From: Acidimicrobiaceae bacterium
Lineage (GTDB): Bacteria; Actinomycetota; Acidimicrobiia; Acidimicrobiales; Aldehydirespiratoraceae
Reading direction: 5' to 3'
Assembly: GCA_026708645.1 (NCBI GenBank)
Contig: JAPOUM010000004.1
Location: 1 to 33,759, forward strand
DNA length: 33,759 bases
Shown here: positions 32,674-33,759 of the stretch, piece after piece
How the letters are laid out: each line of letters begins with the position of its first letter
How positions within the stretch are numbered: position 1 is the first letter of the stretch
The notes under the pieces: generated by a model
Databases searched by the model: none
Seen by the model: only the letters and a program-made list of their open reading frames with translations
What the model was told of the DNA's origin: nothing
Translations under genes and position numbers: made by a program

Positions 32674-32911
32674 CCCCAATGATCTTCTCATCCCCGCACT
32701 ACAGTTCCGACGCGCGGCGCCGTCCACGCCTGTCTGGCCGCCTTGACAGCACCACTGCACAAAGAGAGTCGTCCATGCGAATGAGATCAATGCCTGAGGC
32801 CTCCAAACAGACGGCATCGAAACCGCACAAGTGGCGGTGGCAGGTCAGAAAGCCCACAACGACGGCAGGCGGCCCCGTCTGCACGTCAGCCATCTTCGAG
32901 AACGCATAATC

Positions 32912-33334
32912 GTGAAGCTGGACACGGGATTCCTGGAACGCTGCATCCAGACCCTGGAGGCCGCTCTCGACCGGCTGCACGCAGCTGAAGGAGACGCTCT
33001 GACGCATGACATCTTCCGAGCGGCCTGCGTGAAAGAGTTCGAGATCATCCTCGAGCAATGCAGCGTGCTGCTCAGGAAGCGCCTCAGGGCTTACATGGCC
33101 TCGAACCAGCAAGCAGACCAACTGGCGTTCAAGCCGATCTTTCGTCAGGCAGCACGTCACGGTCTGATCACCGCCGCGGAGTGCGAGCGATGGCTTGAAT
33201 ACCGCGACCTGTTCAACAACACCGCACATCTTTACGGCGAAGAGACCCCTGAGGCCATCCTCGGGCTGCTCTCCGCTTTCGTCGTGGACGCCCGCAGCCT
33301 GGCAACGACCATTTCGACGCCGGTCGATGAGTGA
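32912..33334 (+). CDS. HEPN protein (HI0074-like, partner of minimal nucleotidyltransferase)
   Basis: A 140-residue all-helical protein starting at GTG. LERCIQTLEAALDRL, then FRAACVKEFEIILEQCSVLLRKRLRAY, and LEYRDLFNNTAHLYGEE follow the layout of HI0074-type substrate-binding HEPN proteins. In these the last helix carries Rx4-6H; here His106 is present, but the position four residues after Arg98 region that normally holds Arg (R-N-x-T-x-H) is Phe101, leaving Arg98 eight residues from His. The stop lies inside the start region of the MNT gene (ATGAGTGA overlap). Together they form a HEPN-MNT pair, a known toxin-antitoxin type in which MNT AMPylates HEPN. Confidence 0.82.
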   Translation: MKLDTGFLERCIQTLEAALDRLHAAEGDALTHDIFRAACVKEFEIILEQCSVLLRKRLRAYMASNQQADQLAFKPIFRQAARHGLITAAECERWLEYRDLFNNTAHLYGEETPEAILGLLSAFVVDARSLATTISTPVDE

Positions 33335-33647
33335 CTGTTTGGACCTGCCCGAACGCTGGCGACGCCCTATAGAGGCAATGCTTGCCGCGCACGTGCCAGA
33401 TGCGGAAGTGTGGGCCTACGGGAGCCGTGTGACCGGCACGAGCCACGAGACCAGCGACCTTGATCTGGTGCTTCGAGGCCCCAGCCTCGAACCCGTCCCT
33501 GCGAGCCGACTCGCCGACCTGCGCGAAGCTTTGGAGGAGTCCAACATCCCGATCTTCGTAGACATCCACGACTGGGCCAGAATGCCCGAGCGCTTCAAAT
33601 CATCCGTCGAGAACGCCTTCGTGATCCTGTCTCAGGGCAACAGCTAG
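33327..33647 (+). CDS. Minimal nucleotidyltransferase (MNT)
   Basis: A 106-residue protein whose ATG lies eight bases before the end of the HEPN gene. It has the polymerase-beta superfamily motif YGSRVTGTSHETSDLDLVLRG: Gly32-Ser33, then the metal-binding Asp44 and Asp46, and a third Asp79 in IFVDIHDW. All three acidic ligands are present. In HEPN-MNT modules this enzyme transfers AMP to a Tyr in or near the HEPN active site and acts as antitoxin. The 112 bases after it to the window end show no gene. Confidence 0.88.
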   Translation: MSDCLDLPERWRRPIEAMLAAHVPDAEVWAYGSRVTGTSHETSDLDLVLRGPSLEPVPASRLADLREALEESNIPIFVDIHDWARMPERFKSSVENAFVILSQGNS

Positions 33648-33759
33648 CTCCCTGCCATCCCCTGCACCAACACCAGCCACGGCCTATCGCAGCAACCGGA
33701 CCCTCAGGTGCAGCCGTCGCAGCCCGATCTCATCAGAAGGCGCCGTCAACTCAATCGAT

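Noticed and set aside
29959..33647. Complete anti-phage defence island
   Set aside because: Toxin-antitoxin-type modules and a DUF4143 ATPase cluster here, but no recognised restriction, CBASS, Gabija or similar defence genes are present.

Overview
The window is chromosomal DNA of a GC-rich bacterium. GTG and TTG starts are frequent, stop/start overlaps of the GTGA or TGATG type are common, and a 13E12-like HNH endonuclease end sits at the left edge. The gene families (zinc-ribbon hinge protein, three-subunit proton-translocating transhydrogenase, TrpB2-type enzyme, actinobacterial-style Tad pilus, several DUF4143 ATPases) point to an actinobacterium. A deep lineage such as Acidimicrobiia is plausible, but that is an inference from gene content only.

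Layout. 1-2340: the 3' end of an HNH endonuclease gene, a DUF4143 AAA ATPase on the minus strand, and a repeat-rich spacer. 2341-7585: zinc-ribbon coiled-coil protein, a degenerate GFO/IDH/MocA-type protein, a HAD 5'-nucleotidase and an acyl-CoA synthetase, separated by two long repeat-filled spacers. 7586-10795: pntAA-pntAB-pntB, which couples hydride transfer between NADH and NADP+ to proton movement. 10906-15113: a lipoprotein, a TrpB2-type PLP enzyme, tRNA-Val(UAC), an inositol-monophosphatase-family enzyme, an unknown conserved protein and a CAU-anticodon tRNA. 15290-29922: a Tad/Flp pilus locus. 29959-33647: a cluster of small two-gene modules (DUF433-type antitoxin with PIN-like toxin, HEPN with minimal nucleotidyltransferase) around a second DUF4143 ATPase and the broken 5' end of a third.

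The Tad locus holds the likely novelty. It encodes a CpaB-like SAF protein, a TadZ-like protein without a Walker A motif, TadA, TadB, TadC, two Flp-like pilins with unusually large C-terminal domains, TadE-like and TadG-like proteins, and a prepilin peptidase. It ends with a 1363-residue protein that joins a TadE/prepilin-like N-terminus to about a thousand residues of Calx-beta-like repeats. TadA itself carries about 130 residues of strict five-residue repeats at its C-terminus. I infer a secreted pilus displaying a giant repeat adhesin.

A second theme is repetitive intergenic DNA. At six separate stretches, different sequences are directly repeated with nearly the same period of about 71-74 bp, and three C tracts of 12-13 bases lie just downstream of stop codons. 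Fragments of window genes (prepilin peptidase, DUF4143 ATPase, possibly TadG) recur as remnants in spacers, so this genome seems prone to short tandem duplication and decay.
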